The notes: generated by a model not told the origin, from the sequence alone. A DNA stretch of 46,563 bases from Desulfovibrio sp. (GCA_020060545.1 JAGUZX010000103.1:1-46563); one strand, 5' to 3'; counted from the first letter of the stretch, positions 19,123 to 28,260 are shown. Made by a program: numbers and translations.

Positions 19123-19208
19123 AATCTTGATCTAACCTCCTTATAATGTTTTGAAAAACATGCGGTGCTTTGCAGCACATCCTATGGCCGTCTGTGTCAG
19201 GCTCTGAC
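19123..19208 (-). other. cooC-cooS spacer with two small hairpins
   Basis: On the transcript strand GTGCT-GCAA-AGCAC (a stem with a GNRA tetraloop) is followed by ATGTTTT-TC-AAAACAT, just before the cooS ribosome binding site. They may affect cooS translation or mRNA stability. A 14-mer here (GAAAAACATGCGGT on plus) recurs near 7287. Confidence 0.45.
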
Positions 19209-19970
19209 TCAACCACCCCCGGTAATTTTTTGATAAATAATATCCATGCCGGGCAGGAAGTCATCCGGCCTGAAACCGGTTATATCCATCCGCTGCGCCC
19301 TTTCCAGGACCTTCTCCGAAAATGGGATCATCCCCACAACGCGCTCTTCCGGCAGCGCCGACAGCAGGAAAGCACGGTCACCGGCGGAGCGGATCTTATT
19401 GCCGATAAAAAGCGTCCGGGGCACCGCCAGATCCCCGGCCAGGCGTTCCACCGCCAGGGCGGTGGCCACACCGGAGCGGACCGGTTCCACGACAACCATC
19501 ATCAGCCCGATCCCCCGGGCCGTGCCCCTGGTCAGGTGTTCGATGCCGGCGCTCATATCCAGGACCACCGCTTCCGGGCGATCCAAAAGAATATTGGTAA
19601 GGACGGCGTTCAGGAAGGCGTTTTCTTTGCAGTAACAGGAAGAGCCGCCCTGCTTGATCCCGCCCATTTTCAAGAACCTGATCGCGCCTTCCCGGAGGAC
19701 GTAGCGCTCCAGGACATCCGCAACATCAGGGTTGAGATCCACCAGGGTCCCGCCGCCGGCGTTCTTGGCGGCGATAACCTCCTGCAGTTCGATTAAGGGC
19801 TGCAGCGCGCCCAGTTTTACCGGGTCAAGGCCCAAAACCAGGCCGAGATTGGCGTCGGGATCGGCGTCGACGGCGTATACAGGCATATTGGCGGCGGCAA
19901 AACAATGCACCAGGTTTGCGGCAATAGTAGACTTTCCGGCCCCACCCTTACCGGAAACAGCAATTTTCAA
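19209..19970 (-). CDS. cooC: CODH nickel-insertion ATPase
   Basis: 253 aa, MinD/NifH-like P-loop ATPase. Deviant Walker A KGGAGKSTIAANL at residues 7-20, DADPDANLG near 40, a Cys pair in GGSSCYCKENAF (about 112), DMSAGIEHLTRG near 140 and FIGNKI near 187. CooC uses ATP to load nickel into the C-cluster of CooS. TTG start supported by GAGGGGGAT 5-6 nt upstream; no ATG is available nearby. First gene of the cooC-cooS-acsBCDE-metVF cluster. Confidence 0.93.
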   Translation of the reverse strand: MKIAVSGKGGAGKSTIAANLVHCFAAANMPVYAVDADPDANLGLVLGLDPVKLGALQPLIELQEVIAAKNAGGGTLVDLNPDVADVLERYVLREGAIRFLKMGGIKQGGSSCYCKENAFLNAVLTNILLDRPEAVVLDMSAGIEHLTRGTARGIGLMMVVVEPVRSGVATALAVERLAGDLAVPRTLFIGNKIRSAGDRAFLLSALPEERVVGMIPFSEKVLERAQRMDITGFRPDDFLPGMDIIYQKITGGG

Positions 19971-20085
19971 TTAAATCCCCCTCTAGAAAGGCAAAAAAAT
20001 ATCCTAATAGTTCACTAAAGCTCAAGCTCTATTCGACAGGAGCATCACGAATTCCTTTGCCCGGCAAAAAGTTAGTAATTTCATA

Positions 20086-20115
20086 ATATTAATACAGATC
20101 TTTCCCAGTTGTCAT
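20086..20115 (-). promoter_or_regulatory. Candidate promoter for the CODH/ACS operon
   Basis: On the minus strand ATGACA, an 18-nt spacer and TAATAT resemble a sigma-A promoter, about 115 nt before cooC. Four or five of six bases match in each box. The -35 box is next to a repeat element (20130-20255). Confidence 0.4.
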
Positions 20116-20129
20116 CGGTGTCAGGGGGG

Positions 20130-20255
20130 TGTCAGGGGGACGGGGTTGTTGACAACTTTACACTTAGCCACACCTTCGGCCAGTTTCTTAGACTGGCGAA
20201 CTACTGATGGGCTTTTTATACCGAAAAAAGTTGTCTGCAACCCCGTCCCCCGACA
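20130..20255. repeat. Inverted-repeat element, family B (copy 1)
   Basis: Arms TGTCAGGGGGACGGGGTTGT... (20130-20159) and its imperfect reverse complement AAAGTTGTCTGCAACCCCGT... (20227-20255) flank a 67-nt core that itself contains GCCAGT...ACTGGC. It resembles a REP-like or MITE-like element. It lies between the CODH operon promoter and the EFR1 gene; the first 31 residues of the track's EFR1 ORF are largely its translation. Confidence 0.8.
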
Positions 20256-20299
20256 ACACGGATCAAGTAAAAATGGTATATAATAGATCCGGTGATGAG

Positions 20300-21172
20300 A
20301 TGCATAAGATTGCTCTTTTTTATTTCTCCGGTACGGGAAATACCTGGTGGGCGTCGGAAGAGTTAACCCGCCTGCTGCGGGAAAAAGGGGCCGCAGCAGA
20401 AGCTTTCTCGATTGAAAAGATTACCCCCGGCGAAGCCGGCATCCTGATTAAGGAAGCTTCCATAGCGGGTTTTGGCTATCCCATTTACGGTTCGGATCTG
20501 CCCCAACCGGTGAAGAACTTTATCCTGGGACTGCCGGCAGCTAAAAACAAAAAGTGCTTCGTTTTCTGCACCCAGTGGTTATGGTCGGGGGATGGGGCCA
20601 GAACCGGAGCGGGCTTTCTCAGGCCCAAGGGTTTCGATGTGCGCTGGGGAGAACACTTCCTGATGCCTCTTAACGTCTGCGTGCCGGTGCTCCCCTTTTT
20701 TCTTTTCACTAATGACCGGACGAAAATCGATGCCGTTCTGGGTAGGGCTTCTCTCCGGATCGAACGTTTTGCGGCAAAAATTGTATCCGGGCAACCTTTT
20801 CGCCGGGGCTTCAATCCCGTTTCATTTTCCCTGGGCTGCATGCAGCGGGTGCCTTACCGGATCGTTTACAGCCGCCTGCAGGATGATATCAGCGTGGACC
20901 GGGAACGCTGCACATCATGCGGCCTCTGCACCCGGCTTTGCCCTTCCGGCAACCTGGCCTTTGACGGTAAAGCCTTCTCGACGCGAGGTAACTGTTACTT
21001 GTGCCTACGCTGCTACAACTTCTGTCCCGTTTCGGCGATTAAATACATGCACCGGCAGCATAACCTCCGGCGCGGCGAGCCCTACCGGGGCCCGGTTAAA
21101 GATTTCAACCCCGGGATACTATGTGCCAGGGGGACGGAGTTGTTGACACATATGCCAGGTCAATTTTGTTGA
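20300..21172 (+). CDS. EFR1-type protein: flavodoxin-like domain plus two [4Fe-4S] clusters
   Basis: 290 aa from ATG 20300 (GGTGATGAG just upstream); earlier codons in the track come from a repeat element. The N-terminal FYFSGTGNTWWASE is a flavodoxin-type FMN loop. The C-terminal CTSCGLCTRLCP and CYLCLRCYNFCP are two bacterial-ferredoxin clusters (residues about 210-255). Such proteins shuttle electrons in anaerobes; the partner is unknown. The last 16 residues, from ILCARGTELL on, are encoded by repeat element 21123-21228, which also supplies the stop, so the native C-terminus has been replaced. The gene stands alone and faces away from the CODH operon. Confidence 0.88.
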   Translation: MHKIALFYFSGTGNTWWASEELTRLLREKGAAAEAFSIEKITPGEAGILIKEASIAGFGYPIYGSDLPQPVKNFILGLPAAKNKKCFVFCTQWLWSGDGARTGAGFLRPKGFDVRWGEHFLMPLNVCVPVLPFFLFTNDRTKIDAVLGRASLRIERFAAKIVSGQPFRRGFNPVSFSLGCMQRVPYRIVYSRLQDDISVDRERCTSCGLCTRLCPSGNLAFDGKAFSTRGNCYLCLRCYNFCPVSAIKYMHRQHNLRRGEPYRGPVKDFNPGILCARGTELLTHMPGQFC

Positions 21173-21228
21173 AAGACTTTAATAGGTCGTTGTAAAGAAA
21201 TGTGTCAACAACTCCGTCCCCCTGGCAC
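21123..21228. repeat. Inverted-repeat element, family B (copy 2), perfect 29-bp arms
   Basis: GTGCCAGGGGGACGGAGTTG... (21123-21151) and its exact reverse complement (21200-21228) flank a 48-nt core; total 106 nt. The left arm lies inside the EFR1 reading frame. A short tail CCCCTGGCACC repeats the outer end. Confidence 0.92.
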
Positions 21229-21251
21229 CCCCCTGGCACCCCAGGTAACTT

Positions 21252-23687
21252 TTACTTTTTCGCGTTGAAGACGAACTTGTCGTTTTCCACGGCTACGGCG
21301 ACGGTGTCGCCGGGCTTGATCTTGCCCTGGAGCATCTCTTCGGAGATGCCGTCCTCGAGCCGCTTCTGGATCACCCGGCGCAGAGGGCGCGCCCCGAAGG
21401 TGGGATCAAAGCCTTCCTTCACCAACTGTTCCCGGGCTTCGGGGGCGACTTCCACCTGGAGGTTGAATTCCTTGATCCGACGGTTCAACTCCTCGAGCAT
21501 GATCTCCACGATCCGCCGGATATGGTCTTCGTCCAGGGCATGGAAGACGATGGTATCGTCAACACGGTTCAAGAATTCGGGGCGGAAGGTGCGCTTCAGC
21601 TCTTCGAGGATCCGCTCTTTCATCTTTTCGTAACCGGAGTCATCGTCGCCGCCGGCGCCGAAACCGAGGGTGGACCGGCGCAGGAAGGTCGCCCCGACGT
21701 TCGAAGTCATGATCACCACCGAGTTCCGGAAATCGACCGTGCGCCCCTTGCCGTCAGTAAGGCGGCCGTCTTCCAGGATCTGCAGCAGGATATTGAAGAC
21801 GTCGGGGTGGGCCTTTTCCATCTCGTCGAAGAGGATCACCGAGTAGGGCCGGCGGCGCACTTTTTCGGTCAGCTGGCCGCCCTCCTCGTAGCCGACGTAG
21901 CCGGGCGGGGCCCCGATCAACCGCGCCGCGGTATGCTTCTCCATATACTCGGACATATCGAACCTGATCATGGCCCGCTCGTCGCCGAACATAACCTCGG
22001 CCAGGGCGCGGGCCAGTTCCGTTTTCCCGACCCCGGTGGGGCCGAGAAAGATGAAAGAGCCGACCGGGCGCTTGGGGTCTTTAAGGCCGGCCCGGCCGCG
22101 CCGGATGGCGCGGGCTACCGAACGGACAGCCTCATCCTGCCCGATCACGCGCTGGTGCAGGATCTCCTCAAGCTTCAGCAGGCGGGACGATTCCTCTTCG
22201 GCCAGCTTTTTCACCGGAACCCCGGTCCAGCTGGAAACAATATACGCGACATCCTCTTCGGTGACCAGGGAAAGGTCGGAGGTGCCGATTTTCTTCTCCC
22301 ACTCCTTCTTCAGCTCCTCCAGATCTTCTTTCATTTTGTGCTCCTGGTCCCGCAGCTTGGCCGCCTGTTCAAACTCCTGGTTGCGCACGGCGGCTTCTTT
22401 CTCGGTGCGCACGCTGTCGAGTTTTTCTTCGATCTCTTTCAAGTCCGGCGGGGCGGTATAGTTGCGGATACGCACCCGGGACGCCGCCTCGTCAATCAGG
22501 TCGATCGCCTTGTCAGGCAGGAAACGGTCCGTGATATAACGGTCGGACAGGTTGACCGCCGCATCCAACGCCTCGTCAGTGATTTTAACCTTGTGATGGG
22601 CCTCGTAACGGTCCCGCAAACCCTTCAGGATGGCCAGGCTCTCCTCCCTGGTCGGCTCGCCGACGGTAATCGGCTGGAAGCGCCTTTCCAGCGCCGGGTC
22701 TTTCTCGACGTGTTTGCGGTACTCGTCCAGAGTCGTGGCGCCGATGCACTGCAGCTCGCCGCGGGCCAGGGCCGGCTTCAGGATATTCGAAGCGTCGATG
22801 GCCCCTTCGGCGGCGCCGGCGCCGATGATCGTGTGCAGCTCGTCGATAAAGACCATCACGTTGCCGGCCTGGCGCAGCTCCAGCATCAGCTTGCGCAGTC
22901 TTTCCTCGAACTCGCCGCGGTACTTGGTGCCGGCCACCACCGCCGCCAGCTCAATCGTCACCACCCGCTTGCCGCGCAGGATCTCCGGCACGTTGCCGTC
23001 GACAATGCGCTGGGCCAGACCCTCGGCGATGGCGGTCTTGCCGACCCCCGGCTCGCCGATGAGGCAGGGGTTGTTCTTGGTCCGCCGGCTGAGGACCTGG
23101 ATCACCCGTTCGATCTCTTTCTCCCGCCCGATGACGGGATCGAGCTTTCCTTCCCGGGCCAGCTTGGTAAGATCCCGGCCAAAGGCGTCCACGGTCGGGG
23201 TCTGAGGGCCGGCTTTTTCCTCGGCGGCGGGACGGGCCGCCCCTTCTTCGCCGCCCAGCAGCTGGATTACTTCTTTCCGGGCTTTTTTAAGGTCGATCTC
23301 CATGTTGGCCAGGACCTGGGCGGCGATACCCTCTCCTTCCCGGAGCAGCCCGAGCATGAGATGCTCCGTGCCGACATAGTTGTGCCCCAGGTTCTGGCTT
23401 TCTTCGATGGCCAGCTCCACCACCCGCTTGGCCCGCGGCGTATAGCTAATCCCCTGCTGAAGCGTCTTCTCGCCTTTGGGAGTGATCCGCTCCACCTCCT
23501 GGCGCACCCTGTTCAGATCGACGCCCATATTCTGCAGCGCCCGCGCCGCGATGCCGGAACCCTCCCGGACCAGTCCCAGCAGCAGGTGCTCGGTGCCGAT
23601 AAAATTGTGGCTCAACCGTTTGGCTTCCTCCTGGGCCAGCACCAGCACCTGCTGCGCCCGTTCGGTAAACCGTCCAAACATAAACAT
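21252..23687 (-). CDS. clpC: ClpC AAA+ unfoldase
   Basis: 811 aa, standard for ClpC. Two N-terminal Clp repeats ([19 protein letters not shown] and a second copy near residue 80), Walker A GEPGVGKT (about 210), a UVR-type coiled middle with [13 protein letters not shown] (about 425), a second Walker [15 protein letters not shown] (about 545) and a C-terminal D2 domain. It unfolds proteins for ClpP and works with McsB, which marks substrates with phospho-arginine. ATG at 23687 with GAGGTGAAAG upstream. Last gene of the ctsR operon; repeats follow instead of radA. Confidence 0.97.
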   Translation of the reverse strand: MFMFGRFTERAQQVLVLAQEEAKRLSHNFIGTEHLLLGLVREGSGIAARALQNMGVDLNRVRQEVERITPKGEKTLQQGISYTPRAKRVVELAIEESQNLGHNYVGTEHLMLGLLREGEGIAAQVLANMEIDLKKARKEVIQLLGGEEGAARPAAEEKAGPQTPTVDAFGRDLTKLAREGKLDPVIGREKEIERVIQVLSRRTKNNPCLIGEPGVGKTAIAEGLAQRIVDGNVPEILRGKRVVTIELAAVVAGTKYRGEFEERLRKLMLELRQAGNVMVFIDELHTIIGAGAAEGAIDASNILKPALARGELQCIGATTLDEYRKHVEKDPALERRFQPITVGEPTREESLAILKGLRDRYEAHHKVKITDEALDAAVNLSDRYITDRFLPDKAIDLIDEAASRVRIRNYTAPPDLKEIEEKLDSVRTEKEAAVRNQEFEQAAKLRDQEHKMKEDLEELKKEWEKKIGTSDLSLVTEEDVAYIVSSWTGVPVKKLAEEESSRLLKLEEILHQRVIGQDEAVRSVARAIRRGRAGLKDPKRPVGSFIFLGPTGVGKTELARALAEVMFGDERAMIRFDMSEYMEKHTAARLIGAPPGYVGYEEGGQLTEKVRRRPYSVILFDEMEKAHPDVFNILLQILEDGRLTDGKGRTVDFRNSVVIMTSNVGATFLRRSTLGFGAGGDDDSGYEKMKERILEELKRTFRPEFLNRVDDTIVFHALDEDHIRRIVEIMLEELNRRIKEFNLQVEVAPEAREQLVKEGFDPTFGARPLRRVIQKRLEDGISEEMLQGKIKPGDTVAVAVENDKFVFNAKK

Positions 23688-23733
23688 AATCTTTCACCTC
23701 GTTTCAAAAGTTGTGATTAATTTCCCCGCCGGT

Positions 23734-24795
23734 TTAAAGCTGCTCCTTAAACTGGTTGAGGCGCCTTTTGATCTGAACGGGGCGTTCCAGGTCCCGTTCA
23801 TCGCCGTTCAACTCTTTACCGGCCAGCAACTGCAGGCTGGCCGGACGAATAATCACCAGCAGTTCATTCAAAAGCTTCCGGTCCACCCCTTTGATCAATC
23901 CCAGGTCAAAGCCCAGGCGGACATCGGAGAGAAGCTGCATCGCTTCCTGGGAACTCATGATCTGGGCGTTTTTAAGCAGGCCGAAAGCTCTCCAGGAACG
24001 GTCGGCCAGGCGGGCCCGGCTGTCGTTCAAAAGGGCCTGCCGCGCGGCCTGCTCCTGGGCGATAATCTGCCGGGTCACGCCGGAGAGGTTGCGGATGATC
24101 TCTTCCTCCGGCTGGCCCAGGGTGATCTGGTTGGACACCTGAACCAGGTTGCCGATAATCTCGGTTCCTTCGCCGTAGATGCCGCGCACAGCCAACCCGA
24201 CCTGCGACAGAGCCCCCAGGAGCCGGTTGACCTGTTTGGTCATGATCAGGGCCGGGAGATGAAACATCACCGAAACCCTTAAACCGGTACCCACGTTGGT
24301 GGGGCAGGCCGTAAGGTAACCGGTGGATTCGTCAAAGGCGTAATTGACCCCTTCTTCGAGGAGGTCGTCATAACGGTCGGCCTCCTGCCACGCTTCTTCC
24401 AGCTGCAGGCCGGGCAGGATGGCCTGGATGCGCAGGTGATCTTCCTCGTTGATCATGATGCTCACCGCTTCATCTTGCCGCAGCAGCAGCGCCCCGTGGT
24501 GAGACTCCCGGGCCAAGAAAGGGCTGATCAGGTGTTTTTCCACCAGCACCTGCTTCTCCAGGGGGGGGAGTTTTTCCATGAGCAGCAGCGTAAATTCATT
24601 GAACGCTTCTTTGCGTTCGGCCGCCGCACCGGTAATAATCTGCTGCACCTTGGCGGTCTGTTCGTCCGAAGCAAGGTATGGGAAAGGAAGGCCCCTGACA
24701 TTACGGGCCACCCTCACCCGGGAGCTGATAACCGTGTCGGCATCCGGCCCGGCGCCGTCCATCCACCGGCTCAAACGAAATAGCGCCTGCTTCAT
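23734..24795 (-). CDS. mcsB: Protein-arginine kinase
   Basis: 353 aa. Phosphagen-kinase fold: ISSRVRVARNVRG near the N-terminus (nucleotide-binding arginines), LTACPTNVGTGLRVSVM (about residue 160), and a C-terminal pArg-binding region near RLADRSWRAFG. It phosphorylates arginines on damaged proteins for ClpCP. ATG overlaps the mcsA stop by ATGA, so translation is coupled; GGAGGGGGG lies upstream. Confidence 0.96.
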   Translation of the reverse strand: MKQALFRLSRWMDGAGPDADTVISSRVRVARNVRGLPFPYLASDEQTAKVQQIITGAAAERKEAFNEFTLLLMEKLPPLEKQVLVEKHLISPFLARESHHGALLLRQDEAVSIMINEEDHLRIQAILPGLQLEEAWQEADRYDDLLEEGVNYAFDESTGYLTACPTNVGTGLRVSVMFHLPALIMTKQVNRLLGALSQVGLAVRGIYGEGTEIIGNLVQVSNQITLGQPEEEIIRNLSGVTRQIIAQEQAARQALLNDSRARLADRSWRAFGLLKNAQIMSSQEAMQLLSDVRLGFDLGLIKGVDRKLLNELLVIIRPASLQLLAGKELNGDERDLERPVQIKRRLNQFKEQL

Positions 24796-25316
24796 GATTT
24801 ACCCCCCTCCTGAAGGTCCTTTTCCAGGGCTTTGATCCGGTCCCGGAGCTCCGCCGCCTGTTCAAACTCTTCATGGCGCACTTTCTGCTGCAGTTCTTCT
24901 TTCAGCCGATCCAGTTCGCGCTTAAAGCGGACTTTGCTCTGGCTGCGGCGCGGGACTTTGCCGGTATGCCGCGCGCTGCCGTGGATGCGGCGCAGCAAAG
25001 GCTGCAGCTTATCCCCGAACGCGCCGAAGCAATCGCTGCAGCCAAGCCTGCCGATCTGGCTGAACTGGGCGAAAGTAAGCGCGCAGGTAGGGCACTGGGC
25101 TTTCGACAAGCGAAGCGATTCCCGCGAACCGCGCATACTCTCGTCAAGCATGCCGCCAAACAGGTTGTGCAGCGAGAACTGGGGCTCGAAGGAGAAATCC
25201 AGCTCTTCCTTCGCCCGGGCACACCTTTCACATAACTGAAGTTCCGTTTTTTTGCCGTTTATGATTTTGGTGATAAAAACATTGGCCTCTTCTTTCCGGC
25301 ATTCCTGACAAAGCAT
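24792..25316 (-). CDS. mcsA: McsA, zinc-binding activator of McsB
   Basis: 174 aa. Four Cys pairs typical of McsA: CQECRKEEA, CERCARA, CPTC and CSDC, followed by a C-terminal UVR motif (HEEFEQAAELRDRIKALEKDL). McsA binds and stimulates McsB and senses metal or thiol stress. ATG at 25316 with GAGGTGA upstream, 19 nt after ctsR. Confidence 0.95.
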   Translation of the reverse strand: MLCQECRKEEANVFITKIINGKKTELQLCERCARAKEELDFSFEPQFSLHNLFGGMLDESMRGSRESLRLSKAQCPTCALTFAQFSQIGRLGCSDCFGAFGDKLQPLLRRIHGSARHTGKVPRRSQSKVRFKRELDRLKEELQQKVRHEEFEQAAELRDRIKALEKDLQEGGKS

Positions 25317-25335
25317 CCCGGATCACCTCGTTAAA

Positions 25336-25812
25336 TTAATAACCGCCCTTGAGGACCGCTTCCAGGGCCGCTTTAAACAGCTTTTTTTGCAGCCTCCGGA
25401 TTTCGTCCCGGCTTGCGCCCAACCCGTCATAGTAATCATCCCTGAGCAGGCTTTCAATAATCAGCGCCTCCCGCCGGGAAACTAATTTTTCTTCACAACT
25501 GCGCTTTAGAAAATGAAGCGCCCGGAGCGGATTAAAGCTGTCCGCTGCAATCTCTTCCAGCAGCTCGGACCAGGATACCAGGTTGACCGGTTCAACCCGG
25601 TAGATCCGGATAAATCCGCTGCATCCCCGCCTGCTTTCCACCAGGTAACCCCGCTCCAGGGAAAACCGGCTGGCCAGGACATAATTGATCTGCGAAGGCA
25701 CGCAGTCGAATTTACTGGCCAGCTCATGCCGTTTAATATCAACGTAACGGCGGGAACTGATCGCCAGTAATTTTTTCAGGTACTCTTCGATAAAATCAGT
25801 CAGGTTTGGCAC
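25336..25812 (-). CDS. ctsR: CtsR heat-shock repressor
   Basis: 158 aa. N-terminal winged helix with the beta-wing signature RFSLERGYLVESRRG and FIRIYRV; the DNA-contacting PSQINYVL helix is intact. C-terminal dimerisation/McsB-responsive domain. It represses clp genes until heat or stress. GTG start (PNLTDFIEEYLK matches the family N-terminus). First gene of ctsR-mcsA-mcsB-clpC, with its own operator directly upstream. Confidence 0.96.
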   Translation of the reverse strand: MPNLTDFIEEYLKKLLAISSRRYVDIKRHELASKFDCVPSQINYVLASRFSLERGYLVESRRGCSGFIRIYRVEPVNLVSWSELLEEIAADSFNPLRALHFLKRSCEEKLVSRREALIIESLLRDDYYDGLGASRDEIRRLQKKLFKAALEAVLKGGY

Positions 25813-25883
25813 GGTCTTCCGCCTTCCAGTCGCTTCCTTTGAGACAGGTCCGGTCCGCCCATCTGCCCCCCGGCTTGTTGGAG

Positions 25884-25902
25884 TTTGACCTTTACTGACC
25901 TT
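25884..25902 (-). promoter_or_regulatory. CtsR operator
   Basis: On the minus strand AAGGTCAGTAAAGGTCAAA is a tandem heptad of the known CtsR type (GGTCARA-NNN-RGGTCAAA). It sits 8 nt downstream of the -10 box, covering the likely transcription start, and so should autorepress the operon. Confidence 0.88.
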
Positions 25903-25909
25903 TGTTGTT

Positions 25910-25940
25910 ATTATACCGCAGCAGCCCCGGGATTAATCAA
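25910..25940 (-). promoter_or_regulatory. ctsR operon promoter
   Basis: Perfect -10 TATAAT (25915-25910) with TTGATT 19 nt upstream on the minus strand. The CtsR operator follows immediately. Confidence 0.7.
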
Positions 25941-26109
25941 GTCCGGCATACTATTATTATGCCGCCTTGTAACGCTTAAACTCCTGATCTAACTGGCCTG
26001 GCTTAATTTTACTTATAATTACGCCCCGGGAGGCAGAAATGCGGGGATGGGATGAAGCGGAAGTTTGTAAGTTGCCTCGAGGTGGAGCGCCGTTTTTGAA
26101 AATCAGGAA
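25941..26109. other. Region between ctsR promoter and mgtC
   Basis: No convincing gene. GGCATA...TATGCC (25944-25962) is a small hairpin. TATAAT near 26015 and GGGAGG before ATG 26039 on the plus strand mimic an expression signal, but the ORF behind it is antisense to mgtC and not protein-like. Confidence 0.35.
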
Positions 26110-26844
26110 TCAGGAGACGAAGGAATTGTTGAAAAAGGTTTTGAGCGGTACTTCTTCGCCTTGCCACGAAATCCAGAGGATCCCCGCCTGGCAGGCCAGG
26201 CGCCGGAAAAGCTGGGCCGAGTCAAGGTTCAGCGGGACTACCAGGAGAAATTCCATGGTCGCTACTTCAGAGCGGATATCAGCCTGGTACTCCATGGTTT
26301 TTAAGTCGATCTGGCGGATATTGATGTTCAGCTCGCCGAGCACGCCGGAGATGCTGGCAATGACACCGGGTTGATCCACCGCGCGGACAACCAGCCGTTT
26401 CAGCCGCCGCTGGGCGAGAATAGCCCGGTCGATCCGGCCCAGGAGCAGCAGGCTGATTAAGACCAGAAAAGTGGCCATCGCGGCGCCGGCATAGAAACCG
26501 ATCCCGGTGGCCAGGCCGATCCCTGAAACCACCCAGATACTGGCGGCAGTGGTCAGGCCGCGGATGCTGCCCCGCTGTTGCAGGATCGTCCCCGCGCCAA
26601 GAAAACCGATCCCGGTAACCACCTGGGCGGCGATACGGCTGGGGTCGACGGCGAACTTGTCGCCGAACTCCCCGGAAAAACCGTAGGCGGAAACCATCAT
26701 GATCAGCGCGGAACCGGCGCAGACCAGGATATGGGTCCGGAAACCGGCCGGGCGGTTGTGGCTTTCCCGCTCGAAACCGACCAGCCCGCCAAAAAGCACG
26801 GCCAGGCCCAGCCTGAGCGCTATTTCCCAGTAACTGATCTCCAC
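26110..26844 (-). CDS. MgtC/SapB-family membrane protein
   Basis: 244 aa. Four to five N-terminal membrane helices with the family signature LVGFERESHNRPAGFRTHILVC, then GFLGAGTIL and GLTTAASIWVVSGIG. The C-terminal 90 residues look like an ACT-type cytoplasmic domain (VVRAVDQPGVIASISGVLGELNI). MgtC proteins modulate ATP synthase or magnesium homeostasis in some bacteria; the role here is open. GTG start with AAGGGGG upstream. Its stop lies within a pyrimidine microrepeat (TCCTGATTCCTGATT), opposite in orientation to the other tracts. Confidence 0.9.
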   Translation of the reverse strand: MEISYWEIALRLGLAVLFGGLVGFERESHNRPAGFRTHILVCAGSALIMMVSAYGFSGEFGDKFAVDPSRIAAQVVTGIGFLGAGTILQQRGSIRGLTTAASIWVVSGIGLATGIGFYAGAAMATFLVLISLLLLGRIDRAILAQRRLKRLVVRAVDQPGVIASISGVLGELNINIRQIDLKTMEYQADIRSEVATMEFLLVVPLNLDSAQLFRRLACQAGILWISWQGEEVPLKTFFNNSFVS

Positions 26845-27008
26845 ATGCAGGCCCCCTTCGTCTCTTTAGAGATATGCACCAATGCCGCCGGATGTTCTTG
26901 GATCGAAATAATTGCCCGCGCCCGCGGCATGCTTAAAGCCCCTGCCTTGCGGCATAACACTCAACCAAATGACGGTATTTTTCTGATCACCGGGCGCTGT
27001 AAGCCTTA

Positions 27009-28226
27009 TTACTTGCCGGGGCCGCGCAAGGCGCCCCGGTGGTAGTAATTGTGCGCGTTCCAGAGCAGAAATTCGTTGTATCCGAGGGCTGCTGCGGCCT
27101 CGATCTGGGCCCTCACTTCGGCGGCGCCGTAAACGTGCCGGATCGTAAAATCCTGCAGCCAGGGCCGGACCACTGTGTTCAAGCCGGACTGCTCGAGGCG
27201 GCTCCGGCCGACCTGCAAGGTGCGGTAAACCGTATCATAAGGGGCCTGGTCGGGATCAGGCAGGCCGAGATTGCCCGGGCTGTAATGAGACGGGTAGATC
27301 ATCGGGCAGATTATGTCGACTTCCGCCGCGATCGATTCCAGGTGCTGACCGATGCCCATCCCGCCCGGCTCCACGGGGACCAGGCCGAATATATCCGCCG
27401 AAACCTCCACCCCGTACTCGGCCAGGGAAGCCCGGGCGTAGCGCAGGAAAGCGGGGATCACCTGGTTGATCGGCGTATCGTCCCGGGCCGGGTAGACGGC
27501 CGCAGCCAGGTTCCCATCCGAGGGGAAGCGGACATAATCAAACTGGATTTCCCGGAAGCCGATCTCCGCCGCCTCCCGGGCCAATGCGACGACGTACTTC
27601 CAGTTTTCCTTGTTGTAGGGGTCGAGCCAATAGTTGCCGCCCCAATCGAGCCATAACCCGCCCCAGCTGTTTTGAACCGCCAGCTCGGGGCGGTGCTTGG
27701 CCATAGTTTTATCCTTAAAAACGACGATCCGGGCGATGGGGTAGATCTCTTCTTCGGCCAGCCGGGCCACGAGGGCGGCCGGATCGTCGATAAACCAGCC
27801 CAACGCGCCGGCGGCCTCAGCCCAGGGTACCATTGTCCGGGGGTAGGAAAGCTTGCCGTCATCGTATTTCATGTCGATCACCATGGCGTTAAGTTCGGTT
27901 GCTTTAACCAGCTGGACAAGCTCCTCGAAATGGGCTTTCCCCGCGGTATGCCCGGTCAGGTAAATCCCCTTGACCTGGCGAGGCCGGGTAATCAAGGGTG
28001 CTTTGGGCCAGAACGGCTCGACCGGGGCGGGGGTAACCGGCGCCGGACCGGGCGGCGGCTCCGCCTCCCCCGGTGGTTCAACCGGGTTTCCGGGAAAAGC
28101 GAAGTCGGCCCTAGCCCCAAATAAGAGGACTGTGGAAATAACGACAAGAATAATCAGAACAATCAGAGCTATCAATATTGAGGGGGTACTCAGTCTGCGC
28201 GGGTTTCTTAATTCAGGCTGGGCCAT
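27009..28226 (-). CDS. Putative glycoside hydrolase, DUF4015 family, membrane-anchored
   Basis: 405 aa from ATG 28226 (GAGAGG upstream); the track's 29 earlier residues lie in the promoter. A positively charged start, then a membrane helix (SILIALIVLIILVVISTVLLF), a Pro/Glu-rich linker, and a TIM-barrel-like DUF4015 domain starting at KGIYLTGHTAGKAHFEEL. Family motifs include MVIDMKYDDGKL, EIQFDYVRFPSDG and PMIYPSHYSPGN. Probably acts on a cell-surface polysaccharide; the substrate is unknown. Stands alone with its own promoter. Confidence 0.87.
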   Translation of the reverse strand: MAQPELRNPRRLSTPSILIALIVLIILVVISTVLLFGARADFAFPGNPVEPPGEAEPPPGPAPVTPAPVEPFWPKAPLITRPRQVKGIYLTGHTAGKAHFEELVQLVKATELNAMVIDMKYDDGKLSYPRTMVPWAEAAGALGWFIDDPAALVARLAEEEIYPIARIVVFKDKTMAKHRPELAVQNSWGGLWLDWGGNYWLDPYNKENWKYVVALAREAAEIGFREIQFDYVRFPSDGNLAAAVYPARDDTPINQVIPAFLRYARASLAEYGVEVSADIFGLVPVEPGGMGIGQHLESIAAEVDIICPMIYPSHYSPGNLGLPDPDQAPYDTVYRTLQVGRSRLEQSGLNTVVRPWLQDFTIRHVYGAAEVRAQIEAAAALGYNEFLLWNAHNYYHRGALRGPGK

Positions 28227-28260
28227 ATGATCCTCTCCCGTAGATGATGAAGCAATCATA

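Noticed and set aside
20207-20299. N-terminal 31 residues of the track's EFR1 ORF
   Set aside because: They are translated from the family B repeat; the flavodoxin fold begins at ATG 20300 with its own ribosome binding site.
21522-23720. 732-aa plus-strand ORF opposite clpC
   Set aside because: Antisense shadow of clpC with low-complexity His/Gln/Asp-rich sequence.
26039-26374. Plus-strand ORF with TATAAT and GGGAGG upstream
   Set aside because: Expression signals look tempting, but most of it is antisense to mgtC and the product resembles no protein.
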